From Robertkochia marina (GTDB taxonomy: Bacteria; Bacteroidota; Bacteroidia; Flavobacteriales; Flavobacteriaceae), in assembly GCF_004799345.1 (NCBI RefSeq), contig NZ_SSMC01000001.1, positions 248,001 through 312,000 on the forward strand: DNA of 64,000 nucleotides. The letters run 5' to 3'. Shown here piece by piece: positions 8,742 through 18,530 of the stretch. Position 1 is the stretch's first letter. Each line of letters begins with the position of its first letter. Under the pieces are notes generated by a model. The model searched no databases. It had not been told where the DNA came from and was given only the letters and a program-made list of their open reading frames with translations. Made by a program: the position numbers and the translations under genes.

Positions 8742-9455
8742 ATGACAAAATTAAGCGTCAATATAAACAAGATCGCCACGCTCCGAAATTCCCGCGGAGG
8801 AGACATCCCAAATGTAGTGCAGGCAGCAAAAGACATTCAGAATTTCGGTGCTGAAGGCATTACCATACACCCAAGACCTGATGAACGACACATTCGTTAC
8901 CAGGATGCCAGAGACCTGAAATCTGTAGTGCACACAGAATACAACATCGAAGGGAATCCGATCAAAAAATTCATGGACCTGGTCCTGGAGGTAGAACCTA
9001 CACAGGTAACCCTGGTTCCTGATGCAGAAGACGCCATCACCTCTAATGCAGGCTGGAACACGATCAAACACAAGGAATTTCTAAGTGAGGTGATCACCGA
9101 ATTCAAAAATCACGGTATACGCACTTCTATTTTTGTGGATCCGGATCCCGTAATGATTGAAGGAGCGGTGGCTACCGGAACCGACAGGATTGAACTCTAC
9201 ACAGAATCATATGCTGTTCACTTTGCAAAAGGCAACCTGAACGGGGTCAGACCATATGCAGAAGCAGCCCGACTGGCCACAAAACTAGGACTCGGGGTCA
9301 ATGCTGGGCACGATCTCAACCTTGAAAACCTGCGTTACTTTAAAGAACAATTACCTACCCTGCTGGAAGTGTCTATCGGACACGCTTTGATCTCAGAATC
9401 ATTATACCTGGGACTTGAGAACGTAGTTCAAATGTATTTGGAAAGACTGAAGTAA
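8742..9455 (+). CDS. pdxJ: Pyridoxine 5'-phosphate synthase
   Basis: 237 residues. Condenses 1-deoxy-xylulose 5-phosphate with 3-amino-2-oxopropyl phosphate to form pyridoxine 5'-phosphate (DXP-dependent vitamin B6 pathway). The family N-terminus KLSVNINKIATLRNSRGG is present. GITIHPRPDERHIR, VTLVPDAEDAITSNAGW and VNAGHDLNLENL are conserved active-site blocks. The ATG at 8742 is the start that matches homologs; the open frame before it contains the promoter box. An esterase gene follows after 3 bp and is probably cotranscribed. Confidence 0.96.
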   Translation: MTKLSVNINKIATLRNSRGGDIPNVVQAAKDIQNFGAEGITIHPRPDERHIRYQDARDLKSVVHTEYNIEGNPIKKFMDLVLEVEPTQVTLVPDAEDAITSNAGWNTIKHKEFLSEVITEFKNHGIRTSIFVDPDPVMIEGAVATGTDRIELYTESYAVHFAKGNLNGVRPYAEAARLATKLGLGVNAGHDLNLENLRYFKEQLPTLLEVSIGHALISESLYLGLENVVQMYLERLK

Positions 9456-9458
9456 AAA

Positions 9459-10235
9459 ATGACCGAACAACTATACAGCAAAATACTGGGAAACGACGGA
9501 GCCCCCCTCTTAATTCTCCATGGTTTTCTAGGCATGTCTGACAATTGGAAAACTCTTGGTGCTGCCTATGCAGAAAATGGGTTTGCAACACACCTGATCG
9601 ACCAGAGAAATCACGGACGCAGTTTTCACAACCCTGCTTTTGATTACCAAATCCTAAGTGAAGACCTCTTAAGATATGCCGACGATCATCGGCTTGAAAA
9701 AATAAATATCATCGGACACTCCATGGGTGGCAAAACAGCCATGACCTTTGCCACGGCTTATCCGGAAAGGGTTTCTAAACTTCTGGTAGCCGACATCTCC
9801 CCAAAGAGATACCCCCCTCATCATCAACAGATCATCAAAGGGCTGCAGGCTGTAGATCTTGACCGGGTAACATCAAGAGGAGATGCAGATCAAATGTTGT
9901 CAAAATATATAGATCATCCCGGAATACGCCAGTTTTTACTGAAGAACCTGCATCGAAAAGGAGGAGATAATTTCGGCTTTCGCTTTAATCTCGAGGTTTT
10001 AGCCAACCGCATGGAAGAGATCGGCGCAGCGCTGTCTCCTGAAAATACCTACGCAGGAGATACACTATTTTTGAAAGGCGACAAGTCCGACTACATAAAA
10101 CAAGATGACGAGCAGCTTATACGCCGTCATTTCCCCAAAGCAACGATCAAAGCCATACCCAATGCCGGGCATTGGCTTCATGCTGAAAATCCGAAAGCAT
10201 TCCTGGCGGAAAGCCTGGATTTTCTTCAAAATTAA
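9459..10235 (+). CDS. Alpha/beta-hydrolase, YbfF-type esterase
   Basis: 258 residues. The fold is complete: oxyanion-hole segment ILHGFLGMSDNW, a DQRNHGRS strand-turn, nucleophile elbow GHSMGGKTAM (Ser about residue 89), and the catalytic His in PNAGHWLHAENP near the C-terminus. These match the YbfF family of cytoplasmic esterases that act on short-chain acyl or thioester substrates in vitro. There is no signal peptide. It starts 3 bp after pdxJ. The natural substrate is unknown. Confidence 0.88.
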   Translation: MTEQLYSKILGNDGAPLLILHGFLGMSDNWKTLGAAYAENGFATHLIDQRNHGRSFHNPAFDYQILSEDLLRYADDHRLEKINIIGHSMGGKTAMTFATAYPERVSKLLVADISPKRYPPHHQQIIKGLQAVDLDRVTSRGDADQMLSKYIDHPGIRQFLLKNLHRKGGDNFGFRFNLEVLANRMEEIGAALSPENTYAGDTLFLKGDKSDYIKQDDEQLIRRHFPKATIKAIPNAGHWLHAENPKAFLAESLDFLQN

Positions 10236-10265
10236 AAACAACTAAATCTACATTTTTTTAAACCA

Positions 10266-10293
10266 AGGAAGCTTACCCGGAAGGATGCTTCCT
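10266..10293 (+). other. Hairpin just upstream of the OmpP1/FadL start
   Basis: 7-bp perfect arms AGGAAGC (10266-10272) and GCTTCCT (10287-10293), ending 8 bp before the ATG. There is no U-run, so it is not a typical terminator. It could shape the leader RNA or end the pdxJ-esterase mRNA. Confidence 0.35.
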
Positions 10294-10300
10294 ACTAATT

Positions 10301-11554
10301 ATGCAATCTATGAGAACCAGATTAATGACGATTTTAGCCTTGATGGCCCTGGGAATTACCTATGCCGGTGGATTCCGGGTGGCACTACAAGGGCAGCGAG
10401 CACTAGCGATGGGCCACACAGGAGTGGCTGTTGTAAACAATGCAGAAGTAGCCTTTTTTAACCCTGCGGGAATGAGTTTCCTGGAAGAAAAGCTTTCCGT
10501 CAGTTTTGGTGCGAGTGCTGTTTTTACCAACATCGCCTTCCAGAACGAAGAGTTCGGATACAATACCAGAGCCGAAAACCCAACCTCTACACCATTTAAC
10601 CTTTACGGAACTTATAAGATCAATGAAAAACTAAGCCTGGGTATCGCCGTGTACACCCCCTTTGGCTCACAGGTAACCTACCCTAAGAACTGGGAAGGGT
10701 CTCACCTGATTAACGACATTGCACTGCGGGCCATATTTTTTCAGCCCACCATCTCGTACAAGATCACTGATAAGATCAGTATTGGTGGTGGACCGATCTA
10801 TGCCAGTGGTAGTGTTAATTTCACCAGGAACCTCGACCGATCAACCACCGATGTAAATGGCGAGCGCCTTGCCGTAACCATTGATCAGAGCGGTATTGGC
10901 GCCTGGGGTTATACTGCCGGCATGATGTTTAAACCCACAGAAAAACTCACCATGGGTATCAACTACCGATCTGAGATCAACGTAGAGGCCCGTGGCGGAA
11001 ACGCCGATTTTCAAAATATTCCCGAAAATCTTCAGGGACAGTTTGCAGACGGTACTTTTGATGCCGACCTGCCCCTTCCGGCAGAGCTGAGCGTTGGGGC
11101 TTCCTATCGTTTTAATGACCAATGGCTGGTAGCCTTAGACTACAACCGCGTATTCTGGAATGCTTACGACGCACTTAATGTAAGCTTCTCTAATGGACTG
11201 GAATCTATTAACCCCAGGAATTACCAGGATTCTTCAGTGTATCGATTCGGATTTCAATACATAGCAAGCGAGCTGTTTACATTCAGAGGAGGGTATTACT
11301 TTGATGAATCTCCTGTTCAGGAAGGTTATTTTGCACCTGAAACTCCGAGAAACAATTCCAATAATTTTACAGCCGGTCTAAGCGTAAATATCAGCGACCG
11401 CTTTGCCATCGATGCGTCTTTCCTGTATGTTCATTTCAACGAGATCGACGCCTCTTATGATTTTTACCAGGAGAACGGCCAAACCGCTCCTTTCGGAGGT
11501 ACCTATAAAAACAATGTTTTTGTACCCGGACTGGGAATCACCTACAAACTATAA
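10301..11554 (+). CDS. OmpP1/FadL/TodX-family outer-membrane transport protein
   Basis: 417 residues with a signal peptide cleaved near AGGF. The N-terminal hatch motif AVVNNAEVAFFNPAGMSFL is characteristic of FadL-type channels for hydrophobic compounds. The rest is a 14-strand barrel ending in PGLGITYKL. Members import long-chain fatty acids or aromatic hydrocarbons; the ligand here is unknown. An in-frame ATG at 10310 is an equally good start. The next gene, an SGNH lipoprotein 24 bp downstream, is often paired with this porin in Bacteroidota, suggesting that ester hydrolysis is coupled to uptake. Confidence 0.9.
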   Translation: MQSMRTRLMTILALMALGITYAGGFRVALQGQRALAMGHTGVAVVNNAEVAFFNPAGMSFLEEKLSVSFGASAVFTNIAFQNEEFGYNTRAENPTSTPFNLYGTYKINEKLSLGIAVYTPFGSQVTYPKNWEGSHLINDIALRAIFFQPTISYKITDKISIGGGPIYASGSVNFTRNLDRSTTDVNGERLAVTIDQSGIGAWGYTAGMMFKPTEKLTMGINYRSEINVEARGGNADFQNIPENLQGQFADGTFDADLPLPAELSVGASYRFNDQWLVALDYNRVFWNAYDALNVSFSNGLESINPRNYQDSSVYRFGFQYIASELFTFRGGYYFDESPVQEGYFAPETPRNNSNNFTAGLSVNISDRFAIDASFLYVHFNEIDASYDFYQENGQTAPFGGTYKNNVFVPGLGITYKL

Positions 11555-11578
11555 CCCTAATATTTAAAACCGACACAC

Positions 11579-13123
11579 ATGAGAAAGTTACTATATATAT
11601 CAGCTGCCCTGGCTTTATTCAGCAGTTGTGAACCTGAATTTAATGAACCGGTAGACGAGGTAGGTTTTTACGACCAGGGAGAGGTCGATCTGACCAATTA
11701 TGTTGCCCTTGGAAATTCGCTGACATCAGGCTATGCTGATGGTGCGTTATACCTGGACGCGCAGCAAAGTTCTTACCCAAATATCCTGGCATCAAAATTT
11801 GCCCTGGCAGGGGGCGGTGATTTCACCCAGCCCTTGATGAATGACAATATCGGAGGGCTGTTACTCAACGGAACACCCATCGCAGCAACCCGATTGGTAT
11901 TGAATTTTGATCAAAACGGAAACCCGCTTCCGGTTAATCTTGAAGGAACTCCCACCACGGAGGTAACGAATACCCTGGAGGGCCCCTTCAACAACATGGC
12001 AGTACCCGGAGCAAAGAGTTATCATCTGGTAGCGCCGGGGTATGGAAATATTGCCGGAATCGGGACCAGTGCCAATCCGTATTTCGCAAGAATGGCCAGT
12101 TCTTCAGAAACCACTGTTTTGGCTGATGCTGCAGCTCAGAATCCTACCTTCTTTTCGATATGGATCGGTAATAACGACGTTCTTACCTACGCCATATCAG
12201 GAGGTACCGGTGTTGATCAAACCGGGAACCTGAATCCTGCTTCATATGCCAATAATGATATTACCGACCCGAATGTTTTTGCAGCCACTACCTCGCAAGT
12301 GGTAAGTGCAATGACTGCCAACGGAGCCAAAGGGGTAGTGATCAATATACCTGACGTTACCAAAATACCCTTCTTTACCACGGTTCCCAATAACGCTTTG
12401 GTTCTTAATGCCGAACAAGCACAACAACTAACCCTGTTTTTCCAGGCCGTAGCAGGTATTACTACTCAAGGCCTTATCGACCAGGGGGTTCCCGCAGCCC
12501 AGGCACAGCAGATAGCTTCTCAATACGCTATCACTTTTAACGAAGGACCCAACAGATGGCTCATTGATACCCCGGCTAGTCAAACCAATCCGCTTGGTTT
12601 CAGACAAATGACAGAAGAAGAACGAATTGTACTTACCATCGACCAAACAGCTTTGCGTACTGCCGGCTATGGTAGTGTTGCCATTAGCAACGAAGTACTG
12701 CAGGTACTGGGTAAACTTCAAGCAGGAGCCACAATTACCGAGGCAGAAGCAGGGCTTGTACTTGCAGCCATCAACGGCATTGACGACAAAGATGCTCTTG
12801 ACAACGAAGAGATCAATGCCATTAATACAGCTAGAAGTGCTTACAACACCACCCTAAGCGGACTTGCCCAGCAAAACGATCTTATTCTTTTAGATTTTGA
12901 AAGCCTTTATGAAGAGATCGTCCTCTCCGGTTACCAGTACAATGGCGGAGAGATCACCACCACCTTTGGTACAGGAGGAGCATTTTCTCTTGACGGCATA
13001 CACCTTACTCCAAGAGGTTACGCCGTGGTAGCCGATGAGATCATCAGAGCGATAAACGAAAGCTACGATGCCAATATTCCGGGAGTAGATCCCGGCAATT
13101 ACCCCACCATATTTGTGCAATAA
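11579..13123 (+). CDS. SGNH/GDSL-type lipoprotein hydrolase
   Basis: 514 residues with a lipoprotein signal (ALALFSSC). The SGNH blocks are visible: block I ALGNSLTSGYADG (nucleophile Ser; N replaces the Asp of GDS), a Gly in NNMAVPGAKS, block III IWIGNNDVL, and block V DGIHLTPRGYAVVADEI with the Asp-His pair. An insertion of ~130 residues rich in Ala, Gln and Thr lies between blocks III and V. The protein probably faces the periplasm or cell surface and cleaves ester bonds of lipids. It is cotranscribed with the FadL-type porin. Confidence 0.88.
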   Translation: MRKLLYISAALALFSSCEPEFNEPVDEVGFYDQGEVDLTNYVALGNSLTSGYADGALYLDAQQSSYPNILASKFALAGGGDFTQPLMNDNIGGLLLNGTPIAATRLVLNFDQNGNPLPVNLEGTPTTEVTNTLEGPFNNMAVPGAKSYHLVAPGYGNIAGIGTSANPYFARMASSSETTVLADAAAQNPTFFSIWIGNNDVLTYAISGGTGVDQTGNLNPASYANNDITDPNVFAATTSQVVSAMTANGAKGVVINIPDVTKIPFFTTVPNNALVLNAEQAQQLTLFFQAVAGITTQGLIDQGVPAAQAQQIASQYAITFNEGPNRWLIDTPASQTNPLGFRQMTEEERIVLTIDQTALRTAGYGSVAISNEVLQVLGKLQAGATITEAEAGLVLAAINGIDDKDALDNEEINAINTARSAYNTTLSGLAQQNDLILLDFESLYEEIVLSGYQYNGGEITTTFGTGGAFSLDGIHLTPRGYAVVADEIIRAINESYDANIPGVDPGNYPTIFVQ

Positions 13124-13187
13124 GCACTTATAAAAGCCTCAGGAGAATGTTGGAAAATTCTTTATATTTAGACAATAAAGCCATCTT

Positions 13188-13547
13188 ATGAAGTATATTT
13201 TCAACCTTCTCCTGACCGCTTTAGCGGTTTTCATCCTGGAAAACATCCTTCCCGGGGTAAGTGTAGACAGTTTTGGAACTGCCATTTGGGTGGCCTTTGC
13301 TCTGAGCCTGCTCAATCTTTTTGTAAAACCGCTTCTTATCCTTTTCACCCTGCCTGTAACCATCCTGACCCTGGGGCTGTTTCTCTTATGCATCAACGCC
13401 TTTATTATTCAAATGGCCGACGGTCTGATCGACGGATTTCACGTGAACAGTTTTTGGTGGGCGCTCTTATTCAGTTTACTTCTTTCGGTATTACAGTCCT
13501 TTCTTCAGTCACTTACTAAGGAAGAAAAAGAAAAACCCCGAAACTAG
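13188..13547 (+). CDS. Phage-holin-IV-superfamily small membrane protein
   Basis: 119 residues with four hydrophobic segments (about 3-21, 28-48, 52-75, 85-107) and a charged C-terminus. It belongs to the small YvlD-like family often named 'phage holin family protein' (superfamily IV), characterised by PGVSVDSFGTAIWVA and LNLFVKPLLILFTLPVTILTLG. Despite the name there is no phage context; these are ordinary chromosomal membrane proteins of unknown role. Confidence 0.8.
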   Translation: MKYIFNLLLTALAVFILENILPGVSVDSFGTAIWVAFALSLLNLFVKPLLILFTLPVTILTLGLFLLCINAFIIQMADGLIDGFHVNSFWWALLFSLLLSVLQSFLQSLTKEEKEKPRN

Positions 13548-13658
13548 CATTCATTCACAAAAGGTCTCTTTTTACGCACACATAGCACTATTTCAGCATT
13601 GTAGCCTCCTAACGGAATATTAAAATTTTAATAATTTGTATTTCAGCAACTTAAAAAG

Positions 13659-13689
13659 TTTGGGGAGTTGGTATTTTGTACTATTTTTG
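13659..13689 (+). promoter_or_regulatory. Promoter of tig: TTTG-N19-TATTTTTG
   Basis: TTTG at 13659-13662, exactly 19 nt, then TATTTTTG at 13682-13689. This is a perfect match to the Bacteroidota consensus TTTG-N19-TAnnTTTG and lies 41 bp before the tig start. It also shows that this genome uses the Bacteroidota type of primary sigma factor. Confidence 0.8.
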
Positions 13690-13729
13690 CAAGCCGAATT
13701 TAAGGGGTTTATAATATATTTTAGTACGA

Positions 13730-15052
13730 ATGAATATTACAAGAGAGCAAATTGATGAGCTGAACGCAATTGTAAAAGTTGCAATCACTAAAGAAGATTA
13801 CAGTGACCGAGTAGATAAGATCCTTACCGATTACCGCAAAAATGCGAACATACCCGGATTCAGAAAAGGGCATGTACCTATGGGATTGGTAAAGAAGCAA
13901 TACGGAAAAGCCGTATTGGTTGACGAAGTTAACAAGCTTCTTCAAGACTCCCTTAACAAATACCTTACGGAAGAAAAGCTGGATGTTCTTGGGAACCCGC
14001 TTCCTAAGGCTCAGGACAACCTTGATTGGGATGCTGAAGAGTTCAATTTTGAATTTGAGCTCGGATTGGCACCTGATTTTGAAGTAGACCTGAACACCAA
14101 AAAGCCGATCACCCACTACAACATCATTGCTGATGACAAAATGATCGATGATCAGGTTGACCGCATCGCAAAGCAATACGGGAAACTTATCTCTCAGGAG
14201 GAAGTAAATGACGATAGTGAGATCACCGGTACCTTCAAAAACGAAGAGAAGGAGATCGAAAACAGATACACCTTTACCCTTGACAAGATCAAAGGTAAAA
14301 CCAATGCTAAAAAATTCACCGGGGCTAAGGCAGGAGACGTTCTTGAGTTGAAATCAAAGAACCTTTTTGAAGATGATCACCAGCTTATGCAGGCACTTCA
14401 GGTGAGTCATGACGAGGTACACGACCTGGATATCGCCCTTACTTTCAGCATTGAAGAGATCAATAAGAGAGAAGCTGCCGAACTGAATCAGGAATTGTTC
14501 GATAAACTATTCGGACCTGAGGTAGTGAAGTCTGAAGAGGAAATGCGAGCCAAGATCAAGGAAGATGCTGAGAAACAATTTCAGCAGCAATCAGATCAGA
14601 AATTGCTGAATGACATCACTGAGTACCTGGTAGAAAACACCAAGTTCGACCTACCTGCAGAATTCCTTCAGAAATGGATCCAGACTACCGGCGAACAGGA
14701 ATTAAGCGATGAGCAGGCAAAAGAAGAATACGAAAAGTCTGAACAAGGTCTGCGTTATCAGTTGATCGAAGGAAAACTGATCAAGGATAACAATATCGAA
14801 ACCAAATACGAAGACCTGAAAGACTACGCTAAGGAATTCGTTAGAGCACAGATGGCTCAGTTTGGTCAGACCGATCCGGATGAAAACGTTTTGGAAGACA
14901 TTGCCGGAAGAGTTCTTACCAATCAGGACGAGGTTAGGAGATTGTCTGAACAGCTCATGAGCCAGAAGCTTACAAAACTCTATAAAGAGAAAGCAAATCT
15001 GAAGACTAAAGAGATTACTTATGATGACTTTGTTAAAGAAGTTTATGGGTAA
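13730..15052 (+). CDS. tig: Trigger factor
   Basis: 440 residues. Ribosome-bound chaperone. The N-terminal ribosome-docking signature (NIPGFRKGHVPMG, residues ~40-52) is intact. The middle PPIase-like domain (about 150-240) is poorly conserved, as in other Bacteroidota trigger factors, and the C-terminal helical arms follow. It has its own perfect promoter and a strong terminator behind it, and stands before clpP and clpX, the classic tig-clpP-clpX order. Confidence 0.95.
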   Translation: MNITREQIDELNAIVKVAITKEDYSDRVDKILTDYRKNANIPGFRKGHVPMGLVKKQYGKAVLVDEVNKLLQDSLNKYLTEEKLDVLGNPLPKAQDNLDWDAEEFNFEFELGLAPDFEVDLNTKKPITHYNIIADDKMIDDQVDRIAKQYGKLISQEEVNDDSEITGTFKNEEKEIENRYTFTLDKIKGKTNAKKFTGAKAGDVLELKSKNLFEDDHQLMQALQVSHDEVHDLDIALTFSIEEINKREAAELNQELFDKLFGPEVVKSEEEMRAKIKEDAEKQFQQQSDQKLLNDITEYLVENTKFDLPAEFLQKWIQTTGEQELSDEQAKEEYEKSEQGLRYQLIEGKLIKDNNIETKYEDLKDYAKEFVRAQMAQFGQTDPDENVLEDIAGRVLTNQDEVRRLSEQLMSQKLTKLYKEKANLKTKEITYDDFVKEVYG

Positions 15053-15078
15053 TCTGTAAAAAATAAATAAGTATATTT

Positions 15079-15112
15079 AAGGCGTTAGAGCGTAAGGTTT
15101 AACGCCTTTTTT
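15079..15112 (+). terminator. Intrinsic terminator after tig
   Basis: 8-bp perfect stem AAGGCGTT (15079-15086) / AACGCCTT (15101-15108) followed by a T-run. It separates tig from clpP, so clpPX should have its own promoter or depend on read-through. Confidence 0.8.
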
Positions 15113-15140
15113 ATACAAACCTTTAGTCAATCAAAACCCT

Positions 15141-15815
15141 ATGAACATAGAAAGAGAATTCAGAGCATTTGCAACCAAAGATCAGGGAATCAGCAGTACG
15201 TATTACGATAGTATCGTTAGTTCCATGACCCCGGTTGGGCTCACCCCGAATATTATTGAAGAGCGCCAGATGAACGCTGTTGCTATGGATGTATTTTCAA
15301 GGTTGATGATGGACCGCATTATCTTTTTAGGTACCGGCATCAATGACCAGGTGGCAAATATTGTTCAGGCCCAGTTATTGTTCCTGGAGAGCACCGATGC
15401 TTCAAAAGATATTCAGATCTATATTAACTCTCCGGGAGGAAGTGTATACGCAGGCCTCGGTATCTATGATACCATGCAATACATCAGACCGGACGTAGCT
15501 ACCATCTGTACAGGAATGGCCGCATCTATGGGGGCTGTACTTCTTTGTGCAGGAGAAAAAGGAAAACGTTCAGCACTACCCCATTCAAGGGTCATGATAC
15601 ATCAACCCCTTGGTGGCGCACAGGGTCAGGCCAGTGACATAGAGATCACAGCAAGAGAGATCCTGAAAATAAAAGATGAACTCTACCAGATCATTGCGAA
15701 ACACTCCGGACAAAGTGTAGAAAAAGTCAATGAAGACAGTGATCGCGATTACTGGATGGGAGCCAGAGAGGCCAAAGATTACGGAATGATAGATGAAGTG
15801 TTGGAGCGTGAGTAA
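15141..15815 (+). CDS. clpP: ATP-dependent Clp protease proteolytic subunit
   Basis: 224 residues. Serine protease that forms the 14-mer chamber and degrades proteins fed by ClpX or ClpA/C. The catalytic triad is complete: Ser129 in [10 protein letters not shown], His154 in [12 protein letters not shown] and Asp203 in [18 protein letters not shown]. An N-terminal extension of ~30 residues, typical for Bacteroidota, precedes the processed core. clpX follows 78 bp downstream. Confidence 0.96.
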   Translation: MNIEREFRAFATKDQGISSTYYDSIVSSMTPVGLTPNIIEERQMNAVAMDVFSRLMMDRIIFLGTGINDQVANIVQAQLLFLESTDASKDIQIYINSPGGSVYAGLGIYDTMQYIRPDVATICTGMAASMGAVLLCAGEKGKRSALPHSRVMIHQPLGGAQGQASDIEITAREILKIKDELYQIIAKHSGQSVEKVNEDSDRDYWMGAREAKDYGMIDEVLERE

Positions 15816-15853
15816 CATCGCCCTGCAACACAAAATGATGTGTAAATAAAAAT

Positions 15854-15876
15854 TGATCCGTGAAACGGGTCAGTTT
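15854..15876 (+). other. Hairpin between clpP and clpX
   Basis: 8-bp stem TGATCCGT / ACGGGTCA with a 3-nt loop and one G-U pair, followed by GTTTT. The tail is too short for a sure terminator. It may be a partial terminator or a processing site that tunes the clpP:clpX ratio. Confidence 0.4.
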
Positions 15877-15893
15877 TGGAAAGCGATTTTAAG

Positions 15894-17126
15894 ATGACAA
15901 AAGAAAACCTGGAATGTTCTTTTTGCGGTCGTAAAAAACCTGAGACCAACCTGCTTATTGCGGGATTGGACGCTCATATTTGTGACCGTTGTATAGAGCA
16001 GGCTCACGGGATCGTACTTGAAGAAACCAGTCAGTCGAAGTCAAACGAACTTTCGGCAGAACTGGTACTTAAGAAACCCAGAGAGATCAAGGAGTTTCTT
16101 GATCAATTTATAATCGGTCAGGACGCGACTAAAAAAGTTATGTCTGTTGCCGTTTATAATCACTACAAAAGATTACTCCAGCCCGCCTCTAAGGAAGATA
16201 TCGAAATTCAAAAGAGTAATATTATCATGGTGGGGCAAACCGGTACCGGTAAAACCCTTATGGCAAAGACCATCGCCAAGATGCTCAATGTGCCTTTAGC
16301 CATTGTAGACGCAACCGTGCTTACCGAGGCCGGATATGTAGGTGAAGATGTGGAAAGCATCCTGACGCGCCTGTTACAGGCCGCAGATTACAACCTGGAA
16401 AAAGCAGAGCGCGGTATTGTATTTATAGACGAGATCGACAAGATCGCCCGTAAAAGCGACAACCCTTCCATTACCAGAGATGTTTCCGGCGAGGGCGTTC
16501 AACAGGCCCTGTTGAAACTCCTGGAGGGTACTACTGTAAATGTGCCGCCTAAAGGAGGTCGTAAACACCCCGATCAGAAATTCATTGAGGTCAATACTGA
16601 AAATATTCTTTTTGTTGCCGGAGGTGCATTCGACGGGATCGAAAGAAATATTTCGAAGCGTTTAAATATGCAGGCCGTTGGATACAACACTGCCAAAGAG
16701 GAAGAATTACTGGATAAAGAAAATCTGCTTCAGTACATCATCCCTAAAGACCTGAAGGATTTCGGCCTTATTCCGGAGATCATCGGACGACTTCCGGTAT
16801 TAACCCATATGGATCCGCTGGACGCGAAGACCTTGCGCTCTATCCTTACAGAACCAAAAAATGCCATCATCAAACAGTATGAGAAACTGTTTGAAATGGA
16901 CAATATCAAGTTCGAGATCAAGGATGAAGCATTGGATTTCATCGTAGAGAAAGCCATTGAATACAATCTCGGAGCACGAGGATTACGATCGCTTTGTGAA
17001 ACCATTCTTACCGATGCAATGTTTGAACTGCCGAGCGGTGACGAAAGCGAATTTTTAGTGGACAAATCCTATGCTCAGGAGAAGCTCACAAAATCTCAGA
17101 TAAGCAAGTTAAAAGCAGTTTCTTAA
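15894..17126 (+). CDS. clpX: ClpX, ATP-dependent unfoldase subunit of Clp protease
   Basis: 410 residues. AAA+ unfoldase that delivers tagged substrates to ClpP. The N-terminal zinc-binding domain has four Cys (CSFCGRKKP.. ICDRCIEQ). Walker A is [13 protein letters not shown], Walker [12 protein letters not shown], and the C-terminal sensor II is [10 protein letters not shown]. The ATG at 15894 directly precedes the zinc-finger domain; the upstream TTG in frame overlaps the hairpin region. The gene ends at a strong terminator. Confidence 0.96.
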   Translation: MTKENLECSFCGRKKPETNLLIAGLDAHICDRCIEQAHGIVLEETSQSKSNELSAELVLKKPREIKEFLDQFIIGQDATKKVMSVAVYNHYKRLLQPASKEDIEIQKSNIIMVGQTGTGKTLMAKTIAKMLNVPLAIVDATVLTEAGYVGEDVESILTRLLQAADYNLEKAERGIVFIDEIDKIARKSDNPSITRDVSGEGVQQALLKLLEGTTVNVPPKGGRKHPDQKFIEVNTENILFVAGGAFDGIERNISKRLNMQAVGYNTAKEEELLDKENLLQYIIPKDLKDFGLIPEIIGRLPVLTHMDPLDAKTLRSILTEPKNAIIKQYEKLFEMDNIKFEIKDEALDFIVEKAIEYNLGARGLRSLCETILTDAMFELPSGDESEFLVDKSYAQEKLTKSQISKLKAVS

Positions 17127-17149
17127 TACCACTGTTTTTCAAGTTATAG

Positions 17150-17182
17150 ATCCGAACCCTTCAAAAGGGTTCGGATTTTTTT
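17150..17182 (+). terminator. Intrinsic terminator after clpX
   Basis: 12-bp perfect stem ATCCGAACCCTT / AAGGGTTCGGAT (17150-17161 and 17165-17176), 3-nt loop, followed by a run of seven T. Confidence 0.92.
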
Positions 17183-17228
17183 GTTTTAGAAACTACGGAA
17201 TGACTATTTTTAAAGAAATATTTTTCCG

Positions 17229-18530
17229 ATGTTTCAACGACTTTTACCTACAATCGCGCTACTATTCTCAACATGTACTGTCTTTGCGCAGACCCTAACC
17301 GCTATCGAGCAAGCTATTGTAAACTCGGTAACTGCCAACCATGCTGAGGCGGTAGAATTTTTAAAGCATACTGTAAACACCAATAGCGGCACCCTGAACA
17401 TCGAAGGTGTAAAAGAAGTATCTGGGCTGTACCAGGAAGAACTCGACGCCCTTGGATTCAATACAAGATGGATCGCCATGCCGGAAGAAATGAAACGTGC
17501 CGGTCACTTGTTTGCCGAACGGCAAGGCACTAAGGGAAAAAAGCTTTTACTCATAGGACATTTAGATACGGTGTTTGAAGAAGATAGTCCGTTCCAGGAA
17601 TTCACAGTACTCAACGACTCTACAGCGGCCGGGCCGGGTGCTAATGACATGAAAGGGGGAAATGCCATTATCATTTACGCCTTAAAAGCACTCTATGAGC
17701 ATGGAGCCCTTGAGAACACCCAGATCATTGTGGCGTTGACCGGAGACGAAGAAAGCACCGGAAAACCACTTTCCATCAGCAGGAAAGATCTTATTGAGGC
17801 AGCTAAAAAAAGCGACATAGCTCTGGGCTTTGAAACGTCCAGTGGGTTTGAATATGCCACGGTAGCCCGAAGAGGTTCTTCAGGATGGCAGCTAAAGGTG
17901 TCAGGTAAACGTGCTCACTCTTCAGGAATCTTCAGCGACAGAACCGGTGCCGGAGCCATCTTTGAAACCTCCAGGATCCTGAACAGTTTTTATGAAGAAT
18001 TACACGATGTAAAATACCTGACGTTTAATCCCGGAGTGATCCTCGGAGGCACCAAGATCGAATCAGATGACCCCACCAAAGGCACCGCCTTCGGAAAAAG
18101 CAATGTTGTTTCGCAAACTGCGATGGTAAGCGGCGGTCTCCGGTTTATTACCGAATCTCAGAAAGATAGTGCCAGGGCTGTTATGCAGCGTATTGTAAAC
18201 GAAAACCTCCCTCAAACCTCAGCAGAGATATCATTTACCGACAGTTACCCGGCCATGCCTCCTACTGAAGGAAATATGGCTTTATTAAAAGTTCTGGATC
18301 AGGTAAGCCGGGATCTGGATCAGGGCGAGGTTATAGCCTACGACCCGGGCAGAAGAGGTGCAGCAGACATTTCGTTTATTGCTTCTTATGTTGACGGCCT
18401 GGACGGCCTGGGCACCATGGGAAGGGGAGCGCACACCATAGAAGAAACGGTAGATCTGAATACTTTTGAAGCCCTTACCAAAAGAACGGCATTGCTTATT
18501 TATCGATTGATCAACAGTGACGTAAATTAA
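17229..18530 (+). CDS. Exported M20-family metallopeptidase
   Basis: 433 residues with a signal peptide (ends VFAQ, ~residue 20). The di-zinc site of M20 enzymes is complete: GHLDTVF (His, catalytic Asp), AGPGANDMKGG (bridging Asp), GDEESTG (general base Glu and ligand Glu) and a late GRGAHTIEE His. A dimerisation domain (about residues 210-330) interrupts the catalytic domain. It is closest to carboxypeptidase G2-type enzymes that release C-terminal glutamate, but other acylated amino acids are possible. It lies alone between the clpX terminator and a repeat-containing gap. Confidence 0.88.
   Translation: MFQRLLPTIALLFSTCTVFAQTLTAIEQAIVNSVTANHAEAVEFLKHTVNTNSGTLNIEGVKEVSGLYQEELDALGFNTRWIAMPEEMKRAGHLFAERQGTKGKKLLLIGHLDTVFEEDSPFQEFTVLNDSTAAGPGANDMKGGNAIIIYALKALYEHGALENTQIIVALTGDEESTGKPLSISRKDLIEAAKKSDIALGFETSSGFEYATVARRGSSGWQLKVSGKRAHSSGIFSDRTGAGAIFETSRILNSFYEELHDVKYLTFNPGVILGGTKIESDDPTKGTAFGKSNVVSQTAMVSGGLRFITESQKDSARAVMQRIVNENLPQTSAEISFTDSYPAMPPTEGNMALLKVLDQVSRDLDQGEVIAYDPGRRGAADISFIASYVDGLDGLGTMGRGAHTIEETVDLNTFEALTKRTALLIYRLINSDVN

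Noticed and set aside
10287-10293. Terminator after the pdxJ-esterase pair
   Set aside because: The hairpin has no U-run and sits 8 bp before the next start codon, so I list it only as a leader hairpin.
13188-13547. Prophage signal from the 'holin' name
   Set aside because: The protein is a chromosomal four-helix membrane protein of the YvlD type; no capsid, tail, integrase or lysin gene is nearby.
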